64,000 nucleotides of DNA from Agroathelia rolfsii (GCA_018343915.1 JABRWF010000003.1:1178001-1242000); one strand, 5' to 3'; shown: positions 9,787 to 23,900, counted from the stretch's first letter. Notes: generated from the letters alone by a model not told the origin. Numbers and translations are program-made.

Positions 9787-12700
9787 ATGGATAATAGCGA
9801 AGCAGCTTGGACAAGGGTTTGGAGTAGGATAATTCAACCACTAGGCCCCTTGTCAGTACATTGGCGAAAGGTCACATCAAGTATAGCTGGTTATATACAC
9901 GACGGAGACTCGGAAGACCTCGATGCATTAACCCAAACCGAAGATGAATTTCTTAGCAGTACCATGACAAGTAAGAAACCGCTCATGAGACCATCGGAAA
10001 AATAAAACTAACCAGCTCAGTACGAGCGCATTTTCTTACTGCGGAGGAGCAAATCATAGAGCTTGGGAAGAAGCACAAGAAACAAAAGAGCATCGACGAT
10101 CTAAACATAACAACATTTTCCGAAAAAGAAATCGCTGGTTCAATGGCAGAAGATGACGATAAGCGGGGGGAGTGGCTAGGAAATTTTATAATTCCTTTTG
10201 TAAGAAGGTTTGAACAGCTCAGGAACCTGGACGACTTGAAAGTGAAAGAGGCGATTGGACTACAGCAGCATGTTATTGAGGCTACTAACTATATGCTTCC
10301 CAATTATGACTATACGCCTAGCCATTTAAATGACCTAGGAATTTTGCTTCAAAGCCGATTTGAACAGTTTGGAAAGGCGGCGGATATTGACCAGGCAATT
10401 TTGCTGATAAAACAGGCCATTAATCTTACCCCTAACGGTCATGTCGACAAACCTGTCTATTTGGATAACATTGGGAAATTGTTTCAAAAACGGTTTGAAC
10501 GGTTTGGAAGAGTTGCGGACATAAACCAAGCGATTGTGATGCTACAGCAGGCCGTTAATATCACACCTAAAGAGCATACCAATAGACCCAGTCGGTTGAA
10601 TAATTTGGGGACGTCACTTCATAGGCGATTCGAACGTTTCGGCGAAGTGGCAGACATCAACCAGGCAATCCTTTTTAAGCAGCAGTCAGTCAGCCTCACT
10701 CCTAATGGCCATCCGGATCAACCCGGTCACTTGAGCAATCTAGGAAATTCGCTTCATAAACGTTTCAAATGGTTTGGAGAACCAAGTGACATTAATCAGG
10801 CAATATCGGTGCAGCAACAGGCCATCAATCTCACTCCTGATGAACATGCTAACAAACCCGTTTATTTAAACAATCTGGGCACTTCATTTCTCTGCAGATT
10901 CGAACAGTTTGGAAACGTAGCAGATATCGACCAGGCAACCAGGCTAAAACAGCGGGCAGTCGACCTCACACCTGACGGTCATGCTAGCAAACCCGATCGT
11001 TTAATTAATCTGGGGAACTCCCTTCAAAGACGATTCAAACGTTTTGGCAAAGTAGCGGACATCAACCAGGCAATATTGGTACAGAAGCAGGCCATTGATC
11101 TCACTCCTAATGACCACGCCGATAGAGCCAGTCGTTTGAACAATCTTGGTATTTCATTCCAAAGACGATTTGAATGGTTTGGAGAGATAATGGACATCAA
11201 CCTGGCAACATCTTTTAAATGGAATGCCGTTAATCTCACTCCTGACGGTCATGCCTGCAAGCCCAATCGATTGAACAGTTTGGGGGTTTCATTCCAGAGT
11301 CGATTTGAATGGTTTGGCGAAGTGGCGGATATCGACAAAGCAATCTCTTTCAAACAGCAGTCTGTAGATCTCACTCCTAATGACCATGCTAATAAACCCG
11401 GTCGCTTGAGTAATCTGGGAAATTCGTTTCAAAAGCGGTTCGAACGGCTTCGAGAAGTGGCAGACATTAATCAGGCAATATTGGTACAACGGCAAGCAGT
11501 ATATCTCACTCCTAGTAATCATGCCGACAAACCCAGTCGCTTGAGTAATTTGGGAAATTCGTTTCATAGGCGGTTTGAATATTTTGGCAACATTGCGGAT
11601 ATCAATCAGGCAATCTTTTTCAAACGAGAGGCTGTCAAACTTACCCCTAATAACCACCCCGACAAACCCGGCCGCTTGAGTAATCTAGGGAATTCGTTTC
11701 AAAGGCGATTTGAACGCCTTGGTGAAGTGACAGACATTAATCGGGCAATATTGGTACAGCGACAGGCTGTCGACCTCACTCCTAATCGCCACGCAGACAG
11801 ACCTAGTCGTTTAAACAATCTAGGGCTCGCATTACAGCACCGATTCAAACATCTTAACCAGTTTGTGGACATTAATCAAGCGATATCGGTACAGCAACAG
11901 GCCGTCGATCTCACGCCTGATGGCCACGCCGAAAAATCTAGTCGTTTGCAGAGTTTAGGGCACTCGCTGAGCGCTCAGTTCAGCCGTACTTCTAGCATTA
12001 ATCACCTACAATGTGCCATTTATGCCTATTCGGCCGCTGCTCTATCATCAACTGGTTCCCCTCGTGTTCGTCTCGAATCAGCTCGTGAATGGGCCTTGCT
12101 TTCTATTAACTCCTCGCTTCCTAATTCCGATTCCCGCACTGAATTTTCGTCACTCCGGGCATGTCACGTACTTATGGAACTTGTCCCACGCGTTGTTTGG
12201 TTTGGAAATTCTATCAGCCTTCGATATCATGATATTACATCTGTTGGCAACTCTGTTAATATTGCAGTTTCAATCGCATGTTCATTGAATCGTCCTGAGC
12301 TTGCTTTCGAGTGGCTCGAGCAAGGTCGATCCATTGTATGGGGTCAAATCCTTCGTCTTCGCACCCCTATGGATGATCTCAAACGTGATTATCCAAAGCT
12401 CGCCGCCTCGATGGAGGTTCTTTCCAGCAGAATCGAGTTATTGAGTGCTGGAGCCGATGATAACCCCCCAGCTCCCTTGTCCACTGGCACCTTCCATGAC
12501 ACTTATACATCTCGGAGTCTTGAGAAAAATGCGCAGGAGCATAGACGACTTGCTGAGGAATGGGACAACCTGCTACTTCAAGTTCGCCGATGTCCCGGAT
12601 ACAAAAGGTTCTTGCAGCCCAAGACAATTAAAGAGCTTTCTCCTGCTGCCAAATCTGGTCCCATAGTCTGTGTGAACATTGAGAAGAACCGATGCGACGC

Positions 12701-13933
12701 ACTCATTTTACAGAAGACTGATCGTGATTATCAGTTAGAACATCTCCAGTTACGGCAAGCGTCTTTAGATAAGATCAAGACAGTATATGGGTTTTTCTCT
12801 CAGTATTTGGGTAGTGATAGCTTCAAGGCTCGAAGCTGTGACCTTGGTGAGCATCTGCAAAACATTTCGAATTTCTTTCTATTCATGTTAATGCAAAATT
12901 AAAAGAACATCTTGAATCCAAGATCAAAATTATTGGCGAGAGTGCTAATGATCGCTCTTCTCACCCGGTCTACCCGCACGGGGGGATGGCAGAGGCCCTT
13001 GAAATACTTTGGAATATAATTGTTGAGCCCGTTGTTCAGAAGCTAGGATATACGGTATAACTCCGGCTGATTCCCTTTGTTGGTCTATTCCACTTACCAC
13101 ATCACTAGCCTTCCTCATCAAGCGACATTGGGCATACACTGCCCCATGTAACATGGTGCACCACAGGCCTACTTGCATTTCTTCCCCTTCATGCCGCTGG
13201 TCGCTATCACTCAAGTAATCATACAAGCAAGACAGCAAATGATAGGGTCTACAATTACATCGTCTCTTCATACACATCCAGCATCTCCGCCTTAATTAAA
13301 CCTAAGGACGCGGATCCGCACGCGTTTCACGGTCTTGCCGCCGTTTCACTACCATTTACTGCAGATCATTCTATGAGCCCACTATCTGGCACACGCGATG
13401 AAGTAGCTGGGATCAAAGATCAGTTTTCCGATAGCGACTTCACTTGGCTGGATGGATCAGCATCAACAAAGGCTACCGTCCTAGAGGAAATGAAAAAATC
13501 AAGCTGGCTGCATCTTGCTTGTCATGGTGTGCAACGGAAAGACGATCCTATGGAGAGTGCATTTGAGCTTTACGATGGGCCATTAAACCTTTACACTATT
13601 TCCCGGCAAAACCTGCCGAACGCTCGACTCGCCTTCCTTTCTGCATGCCAGACCGCTGCTGGTGACAAAGATATACCATGCGAAGCGGCACACCTTGCAG
13701 CGGGTATGCTGATGATTGGGTATCACTCCGTAATTGGCACGATGTGGTCAATCAAAGATCAAGATGCGCCTCTTGTTTCTGAGGAGTTCTACAAGTATCT
13801 GGTCGCTCGCAAAATGAAGACGGAAGATAGCGAGGCGGCTTACGCTTTGCATGAAGCGGTCGGGAATCTGAGAAAGAAAATCGGAGAAAAGGAATTTGCT
13901 CGATGGGTTCCGTTCATCCACCTTGGTATCTAA
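9787..13933 (+). CDS. TPR-CHAT protein: 45-residue TPR-like array plus CHAT peptidase, intact
   Basis: Four exons: 9787-9970, 10021-12846, 12906-13054 and 13109-13933; introns are 50, 59 and 54 bases. The product is 1327 residues. After a unique N-terminus (about 110 residues) come about 13 tandem 45-residue units of the type DINQAI..QQAV.LTP..HADKP.RLNNLG.SF..RFERFGEVA, roughly residues 110-700. A helical linker with WLEQGRSIVWGQ follows, then a CHAT domain in the last exon. The clan CD dyad is present: His1192 in LHLACHG and Cys1233 in LSACQTA, with the conserved GMLM..YHSVIGTMW and WVPFIHLGI ends. CHAT proteins are caspase/separase relatives; in bacteria TPR-CHAT proteases are gated effectors, so a substrate-cleaving role controlled by the TPR array is likely here by inference. 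It is the only undamaged copy in the window. The start is chosen by the TATA box, the Kozak-like context and the conserved first intron. Confidence 0.88.
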
Positions 13934-16856
13934 GGTGGAATCGTCTCGTGCAATTGGGTAAGCTTTTTGTGTTTTCCGATGAATGCTTTACATGAACTCA
14001 TGTTGGATAGTTGTGAAACAAGGTTCGGTATTCGACTAGCAGGGGATGATTATCCATTTATTTCGTGTTTACGTACAAGATCTATTTATCTGCAATCTGC
14101 AGTCCGTATTTCTGGAAATTCCTCCATTCTCATGAGATTAACTACGTTTCTCGTGTTCTAAATTCCAGATATGATCGATTACCGCCAATTTGAAGTGATG
14201 ATTTTTTATTTTACTTATTAAAGTCATATTCTACTACCAATACCACTGTGCTTCGATATCCGTTTTCCATTCAATGCAACAAAGCAGATGATAAGCAGCG
14301 CCTTTCTTCTGAGTTAATGGGTCATCGCTCATGACTAGTCATGAATTGACATTACGCCAATAGGAAACATACAAAACCGGCCACCACCTCGATTTCTGTG
14401 GGGGGATGTATTTCTGTAAGACCGTAAGAGCAGGCCTGTTTCTGATGGTAAGCGGCCATATTCGAATAACCTCACAGGTAAGCAGCATCAACAGTCTGTA
14501 CATTGACACGAGCAATGACAGGCTTTCCGAAGCCGTTACTTTGGCCTTTGCATTTCGTAATATTCTGTTTAACGAGAAGCATGACGCAGGACGACAGAGT
14601 TGGCGAGTAAGGAACCGATATAAAACCAACGGCAGCAGCAGAAAAAGCAAAGGAAAAAGTAAGCATAATATTCAAAAGGATTATGACATAGAGAGAGACA
14701 AAGTGTCGGCGGAGAAAGCGAGATGGATAGAGGAAGATTGGCAAACAATGGTCACGATCAATCAGTAGATGCTAACCATGCAGACATAGGTCGAATGAGT
14801 GCGCACACGCTAGAAGATGATAGAAGAGTTACAGATGGATTGAAAAATATTGGAAACTAAGACAATATTGGCAATACCGTGAACATTATCAGCGATGCCG
14901 TCCCCAGTGGAGGGCAAGTGTGTCTTACTATGTCTGAATCCAGATCCTTATACTCCAGGCTTAATGTAAAAGCCGGGTATGAGCGGTCCCGTTAGCAATG
15001 ATAGATTTTATGACATAGTTCCATATGGTTCGCAAGAGAGATATCAGCATAAGTGATGGCGGTTGTAGGCACAGATAAGCAATGTAACCTCAAGTTACTG
15101 CTCTTTGGCCCTAGCTCACGTGCCGGCTAGGCTAAGAACGGCAATGCACCTAGGGTGAAAGCGCGTAACGCTTTTCGAGCCCGGCTGGGTAGTGTCTACG
15201 GAGAGATCGGGACAAGCAGCGATGGGCGGGTGGCACCGCCTCGTCACTTCATCTCCCGTGGTCTACTACTACACCGTGCTAGATGTGTAAAGGGAGGTAT
15301 ATTAATACTGTACCAATAATTTGTGAATGCGAGGCGCATGCCCGTCTTGAGCATTGCATATGGAATGCTTCAAAAAGACAAGGATGAAGAAGGGAGCAGC
15401 GGGAGGGTGAAAACAAGAGAGCGAGCGCGGTTAATGCTTGTAGCTGCAAAGAGAGAAGGTGCAGCTGCCAGCACCGGCACGAGCGGGCCGAGGCCTTTGG
15501 TTCGGCGTTGGAAAGTCACGGTCTCACGGGCCCATGCAAAGCTTTGGTACTCCAACAGTGGAGCAGCCAGACAGTTAGTGTAACGGCGCAGTGTTACTTG
15601 TCACAGCCCCGCCGCATCGGATCGGTCACTCGCCGCTGTAGAGTAGCAGGCGTTTGTCTGTAATATCATATTTTCTTTCGTTTGCTGGCATTCGATGTCA
15701 TTTCTTATCTATATATGCATGTGGCCGATGGAATTTGGAGGAGATTAGATTTTTGCATAAATGCCTGTTGAAGCCACCGCGATGTGGCTGGCTTCACCTC
15801 GTTACGTAAGCAGGAGGATATCGAGCGATACGGTTTACACTTCGGGCACTTAGAAAAATTGTCTGCAGCAGATAGAAGCTCAAATAGAGGTTCGTATATC
15901 GATGGAAGCCTTGCTAGCCGCCTTTTAGCAAAATGCCACTACAGTAGAACCTGTCTAAAGTCTTTCGGCTATAGTCATAAACTCCTTGAAACTGCACTTC
16001 TTTTGCTTCCCAAGTCTGTCAAGTCATATTTCCCCACGCCAGAGAATCTGCTTAGTCACTCGCCATATAAGGCATGCTCCCAAATGCTGTGCAAGATAAT
16101 TTCCAAATAAAGCATCATGACAAAGCATTGCTCTACTGACTTGGACTACCGGCAAAACTCTGGCCCGGAGTGAGTTATCTTACTCATACCTTAGTAAAGT
16201 CTTAATCCCCTGGGCTTGGCACTACCGATCATAAGACTTAAGACAGGTTTGACTGTACTTCTCATCGGCCCGGCATTCAGTAATATGCAATGACACCAAT
16301 ATCATTCTTATCAATCTAATCGATCATTACACAGCTCCCTTCGTCTCACAGTAACCCTTCTCAGGTTCATCGGCTTCCTCGTGTTGTCAGCCTTGAGTGC
16401 TACTGGTTCAAGCGAGGCGGCCCTGGAGCTGTGACGGCTAGTCACGAGATCGAAACAAAGAAAATAGTAGGCACAAGGGTTGGATTCGAAACTACTCTAT
16501 CGCACACAAAGTAGGTAGGTATTTATACTAAAATACCGTCTCCTCCCAAGCCCATCGACCACATGCAACAGATAAGAAATACGACCGAGTATCACTGGGC
16601 AGAAAAGAATACGAGATATTGACGAATGCCCGCTGCCCTGCAGCGCGGCAAGACCGATCCGACGTGGCGGACTGTGACCAGTAGCGCTGCACCGTCAGAG
16701 GGCTTCAGACGTACTAGATGCTTCCGAGGCTTGCTATTGCCATGTTGGGTCTTTTACTCGTTCTTTCTGATGACCCGGAACTAGGATCAGGTCCATTGAT
16801 ACGCTACTGTGGAGTTATGATTATGGGAAGACATAAAAGCTTGCTCTTCGTCTAAC
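13934..16856. other. Intergenic, no supported gene
   Basis: The spacer lies between the intact TPR-CHAT gene and the caspase gene. A minus-strand frame at 14472-14744 has a hydrophobic stretch but no family match and no exon support. A CATAAAAG box near 16831 may be the core promoter of the following gene. Confidence 0.45.
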
Positions 16857-19612
16857 ATGCTATACTATCCCTGCAGTCAGAGTGCTTGCTCATCGATCTT
16901 GTTGCCTATTTCTCAACATGTTGCTCTACTGGATCAATGTTACGGTTCACACAGTTGCCGATCTCCTATGGCATATAATCGTGTCAGTAGATACCAATTT
17001 AGACCTACGTCTGACTCTAGATAAGTTGATAACCTTCTTGAATTTAGATATCCTCCTCCGGTTACGTAAGGACGCAATAATTTCTTATAGCGTAAAAATT
17101 AGCAATTTACAAAATACAGAGCTGCTAGTCAGACCTATGGGCCTATCGCTCCATCCACTGAAATTCAGGCCCAGCTAGCACCTAAAGCAGAGGATTCCTC
17201 TTCCTCAGCTTTAGCTGTACCCACAATACCGTATGCCAATATCTGATCCATATATCTCGATTTCGCAAATTTCAACTAATCACTTAAAACAGACCTCAGC
17301 CACCTCAGGAATCTACTACAGTTATCAAATCGTGCGTCTTCAATTTTTCATAATAAAATATAGTACTAAACTTTGAATGTGACAATCTCCAGTGCCAATC
17401 CTTCGTTGTTTGCTCTTATAATTGGTATTGACAAATATCAAGACCCGAACATCCGGGATCTTCAGGGGGCAGTCGCAGACGCCGATGCTGTTTGCCAGTT
17501 TTTCACTTCCAAAGCCCACGTCTCAAAGGATCGTATTATAAATTTGCGCAATAATGAGGCGACTAGAAATGAAATCGTTAAAGCTCTCAAGGCCTTGGCT
17601 GATAATCCCGATATAAGCCTCAAAGATCCCATCCTTATTTACTATGCTGGTCATGGTGGCACATGTAAAGCACCAGATGGCTGGGAAGTTGGTAAAAGGA
17701 GTGGAGATATCCAGATGCTAGTTCCTTATGATTTTGTTCAACAAGGATCTGGTGATCTCCGAGGTCAAGGTGTCTTTGACTTCGTTATCTCGCATATTTT
17801 GACAGACATTGCGAGGAAAAAATCGGACAACATTGTGAGTCATATTTATAACAGCGTTCCTGATTTCTCGAAACCTAATTTCATTCCAGACAGTTATTTT
17901 TGACTGCTGTCATTCTGGCTCTGGAACAAGAGGAATTCCTAACGACAAAACCTTTGCCGTGCGCGGCATCAAGCTACTGCCAAACTACACCATTCCAGGA
18001 AGGGTCTTGAAGGATGCTAGTGAGGGTCTGGCCCGTAACATCCATATCGCTAAGGGGTATGAGCTTAATGGCCTTCGTTCCCATGTTTTACTCTCTGCTT
18101 GCAAGCAAGACCAATATGCCCGGGAGCAACAAGGTCGTGGGGTTTTCACATCCTTGCTGATTAGATTGTTTGAGAAGGAAGGTTTGGATAAGCTAACATA
18201 TACAGAGGTTATCAAACGCTTACCAGATCTCCCGCTGTGAGCATTGTTGCCTTTTCAAGTGTTATTACTAGCTCTGATTTCCTTAAATATCAGTCAAAAC
18301 CCTCAGTGCGAGGGTATTAATCAAAATCGAGTGCTATTTAATGCTGAAGTTCCCGGCACACATCGCGTATTATACAATATCACCCCTCGTACACCCCAAT
18401 CATTGATGCGATACCTTGTCGAGGCTGGTAATGCACATGGTATCACAGAAAAGGCCGAGTTCGCAGTCTACGATGACAGGGACATGACAAATTTCCTCGG
18501 CGTAGTCACTGCGGAGACCGTGGCTGCATTCAGCACGTTATGCTCTCCCGCTTTAGGCCACTCCTCATTTTTATTAACCAAGCCTGCTTACGCTACTCAA
18601 ATTCGGGTTGGAGAGGGGCAGGAAATCCTGATATATGTTGAGGCCAAAAATGAATTCCTCGACCTTTTTACACTTCTAGCTCAAGATCTATCACGCCTTG
18701 ATTTCTCGAAGCGATCTTTGCGCTTAGTTGACAGCGTAAACGAGAACCCGGACCTTGCGCTTGGCATTACGCAGGATGGCTTTGTCTCCTTCAAGATCAC
18801 AGACCACGTCTGCAAGCAATCTGGCTTAGAGTACATGCCATACTACAATATCCGACCAAACCAGTCAGAGCACCTTCTCGGTATCCTTTATGGTGCAGCC
18901 GATTTCTATTGGCATCTTCATCACTCTTCCAAGGATGCCGCCAAACTATCGCAACACGTTACTTTAGAGTGTTTCAAGCTTGAATCCTTGAATGAGCTAG
19001 ACGCTGGTTTGAATGAGGTCCTTGCGCCTAGTGGCGAGAATCTGATCAGCAAGGAAAAAGGCCAGATTACCATTGATATTGATGCTGATGAGGAATGCAA
19101 GTATGGATACAAAATCACCAATAATTCCAACCAACCTTTATATGTCTCTCTCTTCTATTTTAGTGCTAGTAGTCTAGAGATCGGTGCGTTTTCTCTTGAT
19201 CTCTTCCATTGGTACCCGCCCCCACCCCTCTCTCCGAATCTCTCTCTTCCCTTTTGTTCTCCCTCCTTCTTTGAAAAATGCTAACTAAGCTTGCATTTTA
19301 GCTTCATATTACCTACCTTGCACAGCACCCGATGATTATGTCGAGCCCTCTATACCGCCAATGTCATCTTTGACCATCGGGTACGGTGATAGCGGGACGG
19401 TGCCGTATACTTACTCCCTAGACCAAGACCAGAACATCGATATCGGCTTTTTGAAGCTTTATATCTCCACCAAGTATATTGATCACTCGATAATCGTGCA
19501 GAGTTCTCCCTTCGATAGAGATCGCAAAAGTAGTAACACGAAACCAAAACCAAAACTTTTTTGGGATACTATTATGGTCCCTATCATTCAGCAGGCTAAA
19601 GTCCAAACCTAA
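16857..19612 (+). CDS. Caspase-domain (peptidase C14) protein
   Basis: Model of eight exons: 16857-16980, 17026-17065, 17120-17230, 17293-17331, 17393-17834, 17890-18236, 18294-19183 and 19302-19612, about 767 residues. From 17120 onward the joins are strongly supported. The first two exons are less certain, and the ATG at 16968 in the same frame is an alternative start. A proline/serine-rich linker (residues about 55-105) precedes a p20-like caspase fold: NPSLFALIIGIDKY, catalytic His192 in IYYAGHGG and Cys259 in IFDCCHSG, the latter restored only by splicing at 17834/17890. A long C-terminal region follows (LPLQNPQCEGINQNRVLFNA, then LTIGYGDSGTVPYTY), of the kind seen in agaricomycete caspase-like proteins. 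Residues needed for catalysis are present. Orthologues are linked to programmed cell death. It lies 2.9 kb downstream of, and on the same strand as, the intact CHAT gene. Confidence 0.85.
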
Positions 19613-20929
19613 GCTAGTCAATGTATCTTTTTTTTTTTAATCCTGTTGCCTCAACAGTAAATAAAACTTGAAAATTACTGTCTTTGCTATAGGAGATCTA
19701 GTGAATATCAGTATCGTCGTGAATTTTACGGGGATTTTTGAGTTTTCGAGTCATTTGTCAACTTCAGGTTTTGGTTATTGTAATCACTGTATTCACCTCG
19801 ACGTCTCAAGTGCCAAAATCACTTTCTTGTTTCGGAGATTATCCAAAACTGTACCCTCCACTCTTTGTGTCAGTGGCCTACGTGCTGATGTACCTAGATG
19901 GTAATATACACGTAATTAGTGGCTATAAGAGTCTGGCATGATATAATTAACTGATTTAATGATGTGGGGAATGTGAGTTATTGTTGTACGATGATACGAA
20001 GAATGTTCCGAAACGAACGGAATTTTGTGGTGGTACGAAAGACAGCACGAGTGGTGCATCAATTGGGAGGAGGCCGTATGCTGGCTTATAACCACACTAT
20101 CACTGCCACCACAGGCCCGGAATAGATGACCTAAATAGGCGTAAATACCCGTCCGACGGATACGCCATCAGCCATCATCGCACGAATCAAATGCACAATT
20201 TGGAAAGCATCTCCTCTCAACTCGGTGCCGGCGGCTGTACTACTTCATCCCGTAGTCTACGATGTGGTTCAAGCATGAAAAAGTTTTCACATATTGTGAA
20301 GTGGTACTTTGATGTGCTGTGCACCATATTTTGTGAGATATTTGGAACTGAAATTATTCAATTCATTCACTTATAATAAATTGATGATACGGTCGGACTC
20401 CTTTGAGGTCATGACCATCCAAGGTCATAAACACTCTAAAAGCGCGCTTCTTTCATTCCCAATTCTGCTTGTGAAGTAGGGCATATTTTCTCACCCTTCC
20501 GAAAAACTGCTTTATAAAGCAGTTACTGTACCGGTATTGCCTTATTAAGCTCAACCGGTATTAGGTCACCGACTAAAACTTCTATATACGAGCAGCCCCT
20601 CGGGCTTGTGCACTTTATCGCAAGTCCTCTGAGGGCATATTCTCCTTTGCTTGGCATTCCGGATTATATGACCTTAGAGGATTCCGACTGTAGTCGCGCG
20701 TAAATAACGTATCCTGGATGGTGCCAGCATCGATCGGCCGGCCTATGCTGATATCTCTCTTAAAATGCTTGTAGATCTGGCGGGTCTGAGCATGGTTATG
20801 GCTTTATTTGATAGCCACTATGCAATAAATTAAGGTTTGGCTCCAAAGCTCCACCAACACTAAAGCGAAGAGTGTGCGAATAAGCAGGGGGAGGTGAGGG
20901 GGGAAAGGCATACACACTATTGTCGAGAG
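19613..20929. other. Intergenic, no supported gene
   Basis: The 3' flank of the caspase gene. It has T-runs near 19628-19639 and short unrelated open frames, and I see no recognisable gene or repeat. Confidence 0.45.
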
Positions 20930-23900
20930 TCATATAACTGGATGGGCATAATCGAAAATCCAAAAACTTTGGTCAATGGATCAGATATTTTTCACGCAAT
21001 GAGAAACCGTTATATCCAGCTTGGAATTCACCGTAACTCACAGTTATGAGGTTTATGGTTGACACTCCGGGGCTCGTTCTCTTTGATATAATGGGGATGA
21101 TGACCCGAAGACGTAGGCATAGAGCTAACTAAACAAAGGAAATGAAAACGTGAGTCCATTATTTCTGTGCTTACTATATAGAAAGCTGCTGTATCGGGCC
21201 CACGCAGATGGCTGAATCGACTACTACTAGGACAAAAAAATGACGCTGGTAATAGCATCAGTCAACTCCTGATGATCCTGGTTTTTTCGTCTTAATTTCG
21301 AAGATGAAGGAACCATAGGCAGAGGATGGGCAGCTTGTTGAGCTCAGGTCAAAGGGAATCGCTTTGCTGCCGCAGAGGTAGTCATGAATGTACATTATGC
21401 AGGTGAGCCCTGCCAAGTTTCATGTGCTTCACATCTTAAACATTAAGTTACTCACTTGTGACCGTATGATGAGGTGAGGCAGCTGCTAGATATTACTGCC
21501 CTTTGGGAGTGTGTTGGGACTTGGCCTCTTAGCACATTATTCTTTGCGATCCTATTTTTCATCGAGGACATATAAGGAGGTGGTATCGTCGCTTTCGACG
21601 AAGAGGCCCCCTCAGGTAACCAAGATGCCGCATAGATACTGGAGCGAGTGAAAGGTTAATCACGTTAACCTTCACCGCAAGCATAACAGCGGCAGACCGG
21701 AGGGAATGGGACAATATATTTCGAAAGACACAAAAATCAGAGATTTATTCAGTTGAGCCATGAGCATGCGAAGCTAGAACTCAGAACGTCCCCTCCCCCC
21801 CTGAAATATGGGCCTGGTCTGCGCGAGAGAGATGATAAAAAGGATGGGTTGAGTATTGACTAATGCACAGGCAGAAATCACTCGATAAGGGGATAAAGTG
21901 AACGAGAGGAGCAGACGAATACTTTGGAGAAGATCATGGCTTGGACGAAAACGATTTAGTGTAGTTGGACATCGGAAAACCCGTTGTGGAGGGCCATGTT
22001 TTTGAAGTTGATTAACCGGAGACAGTGACATTGCGAGTATCACATATATTATTAGACACCAGCACTGACATTGCATGCGCTAAAGTGGCAAAGCAAGAGC
22101 AAAACACGGAATATAAGGCTTGGGTAGTGAGGACAATGCGCAGAAAGAGATTGAGAGCATGATCAAGCAATATAGAGCATATTGTAAACACCAGTGAGCA
22201 TGTCGATATTGTAGCCATGTCTGTGCTGGATAAACATGCACAAATTACGGGAAAATAGTATAAATCTTCAGCATTACTCGGTAGGTTGGCTGGCTCGCAT
22301 GCGGGGAGCAGCAGTGTTAAGAGAAAAAGCACGAAGCACCTTTCGAGCCCAGCCAATGAAAACCTGTGAGGCAAGATATGAGCAGCTTGGATGGGCGGAC
22401 ACACCCCACTGCGTCACCTCTCCAGTAGCCCCCACGGTTTAAATCTGAGAGTGAAATTCTATACTCAGTCAGATAACGACGACATGTTAAGCACAGATTA
22501 CATTTCGCCTTTACCTAGTTGAATACAGAGGGTGTGATGGACGGCACTCCGAAAAGTGATAATTAGTAATAAATGCTAGAGATGCGAAAGAGAAGAACGT
22601 GACCTCCCGTCCTGATCCTCACGCCAAAGACACTGCTTTGTGTCAGGGTCGATCCTCCAACATCCATGAAGACTATGGCGAAACCAACTTTAGCCTAGAA
22701 AACATTGTTAGCACCGCGAGCGGCGATATGCAGTGACAACAAGCAGAGGTTAGCAGAATTGGCACTATTGCACAGCGGCCGACGAGATGAGGGGATAAAA
22801 TACCTAGGAGACGTTAAAATTGACCCCAAGAAGACAGCTAACCACAACGAGGCGTCGGTACTATTGATAGTCTCTTTAAGGCATGCATGTCTGACGCTGA
22901 GTGGCCGATACGTCAACAAAGCTGATAAAAGTGAAATTCCTCGAGCTGAGTCTATTCTCTCATTTGACACAGTACAGCGATGGCACTGGTGATATACTCG
23001 CTGGCACGCTCCAAGTCAGCCTCGAGAGGACAGCTCCTTGACACTGGCCGTCTCAGCGCGCTTCAGAGAAATGTTTCGAGATGCCAAGTACGAAGATAAT
23101 GTGGACGTGCCACGAGTGCAAAAGAGTAGCCGAGTAATAGTACAGATCGAGTTATAAAGGGAAGCATATCCCGTCATGATCGCGATTCAGTCCATGTTGG
23201 AATTGACTGAAGCTTGAGCTTGAGCTTGGAGCCCGCAATATATTCGTATCCGAGGCATCCGCCGACGTTGGCAATACAATAGAGTCTTCCAGAGGCAAGA
23301 CATAGCTTTATTCGCTAGAGTAATATTCCACATAGTACTGTCTCTTCAACGCCTTAAACTTAAGGTGATAACCAGTCGATGGCAGCAATTTTCTTTCATA
23401 TCGGCTTTGTCACAGCGCCACCGGGAAACGGGCCGGAGAGGCATATCCAGCTCCGGCTGAACTTGCACTCACATTCACTAAGCCATGCTTATACTGTCTC
23501 GATTCTCCAGAACGAAAGTCTCGGCTCACTGACCCCTCCTTGCATGCTCTGGAAGCTCTCTCTCTGTCTGGCGTGGTACATGAGTCTACCGTTAGCCAGC
23601 TCATGATCTGTACATAATGCATTCCAGTCTTCGAAATCTTGATAGTTTCGAGGCTAAGAGCGCATTGCGATGTCGCAATGTTGCTTTTCCTACGGCCGGA
23701 CATCTGGTATTCTAGTGACTATGCGATGACTCGCAAACTTCCGGCCCGCGACTGATGATTGACTTAATTCAGCTTGAAAGGATATGCCATCTGTAGCTCT
23801 TGTATACTCTTCTAGTGTGTGCGCGCCATTCAGTCTACGTCTGCGCTGTACCATGCATATTCTCGAACTGTTTTATCTCTTCACTAATGATGTTTACTCC

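Noticed and set aside
10335..11657. Antisense open frames within the TPR array and opposite the 35.9-36.4 kb array
   Set aside because: They mirror the repeat units in another frame and have no independent features.
10300..12000. Regular repeats that could be taken for a CRISPR-like or satellite array
   Set aside because: The 135-base period is coding: it translates to 45-residue TPR-like units with third-position variation.
14472..14744. Minus-strand frame with a hydrophobic segment
   Set aside because: No family resemblance, no exon partners, and no related copy in the window.
16470..16500. GGTTGGATTCGAAAC resembling a tRNA T-arm
   Set aside because: No matching acceptor stem, D-arm or anticodon arm upstream.
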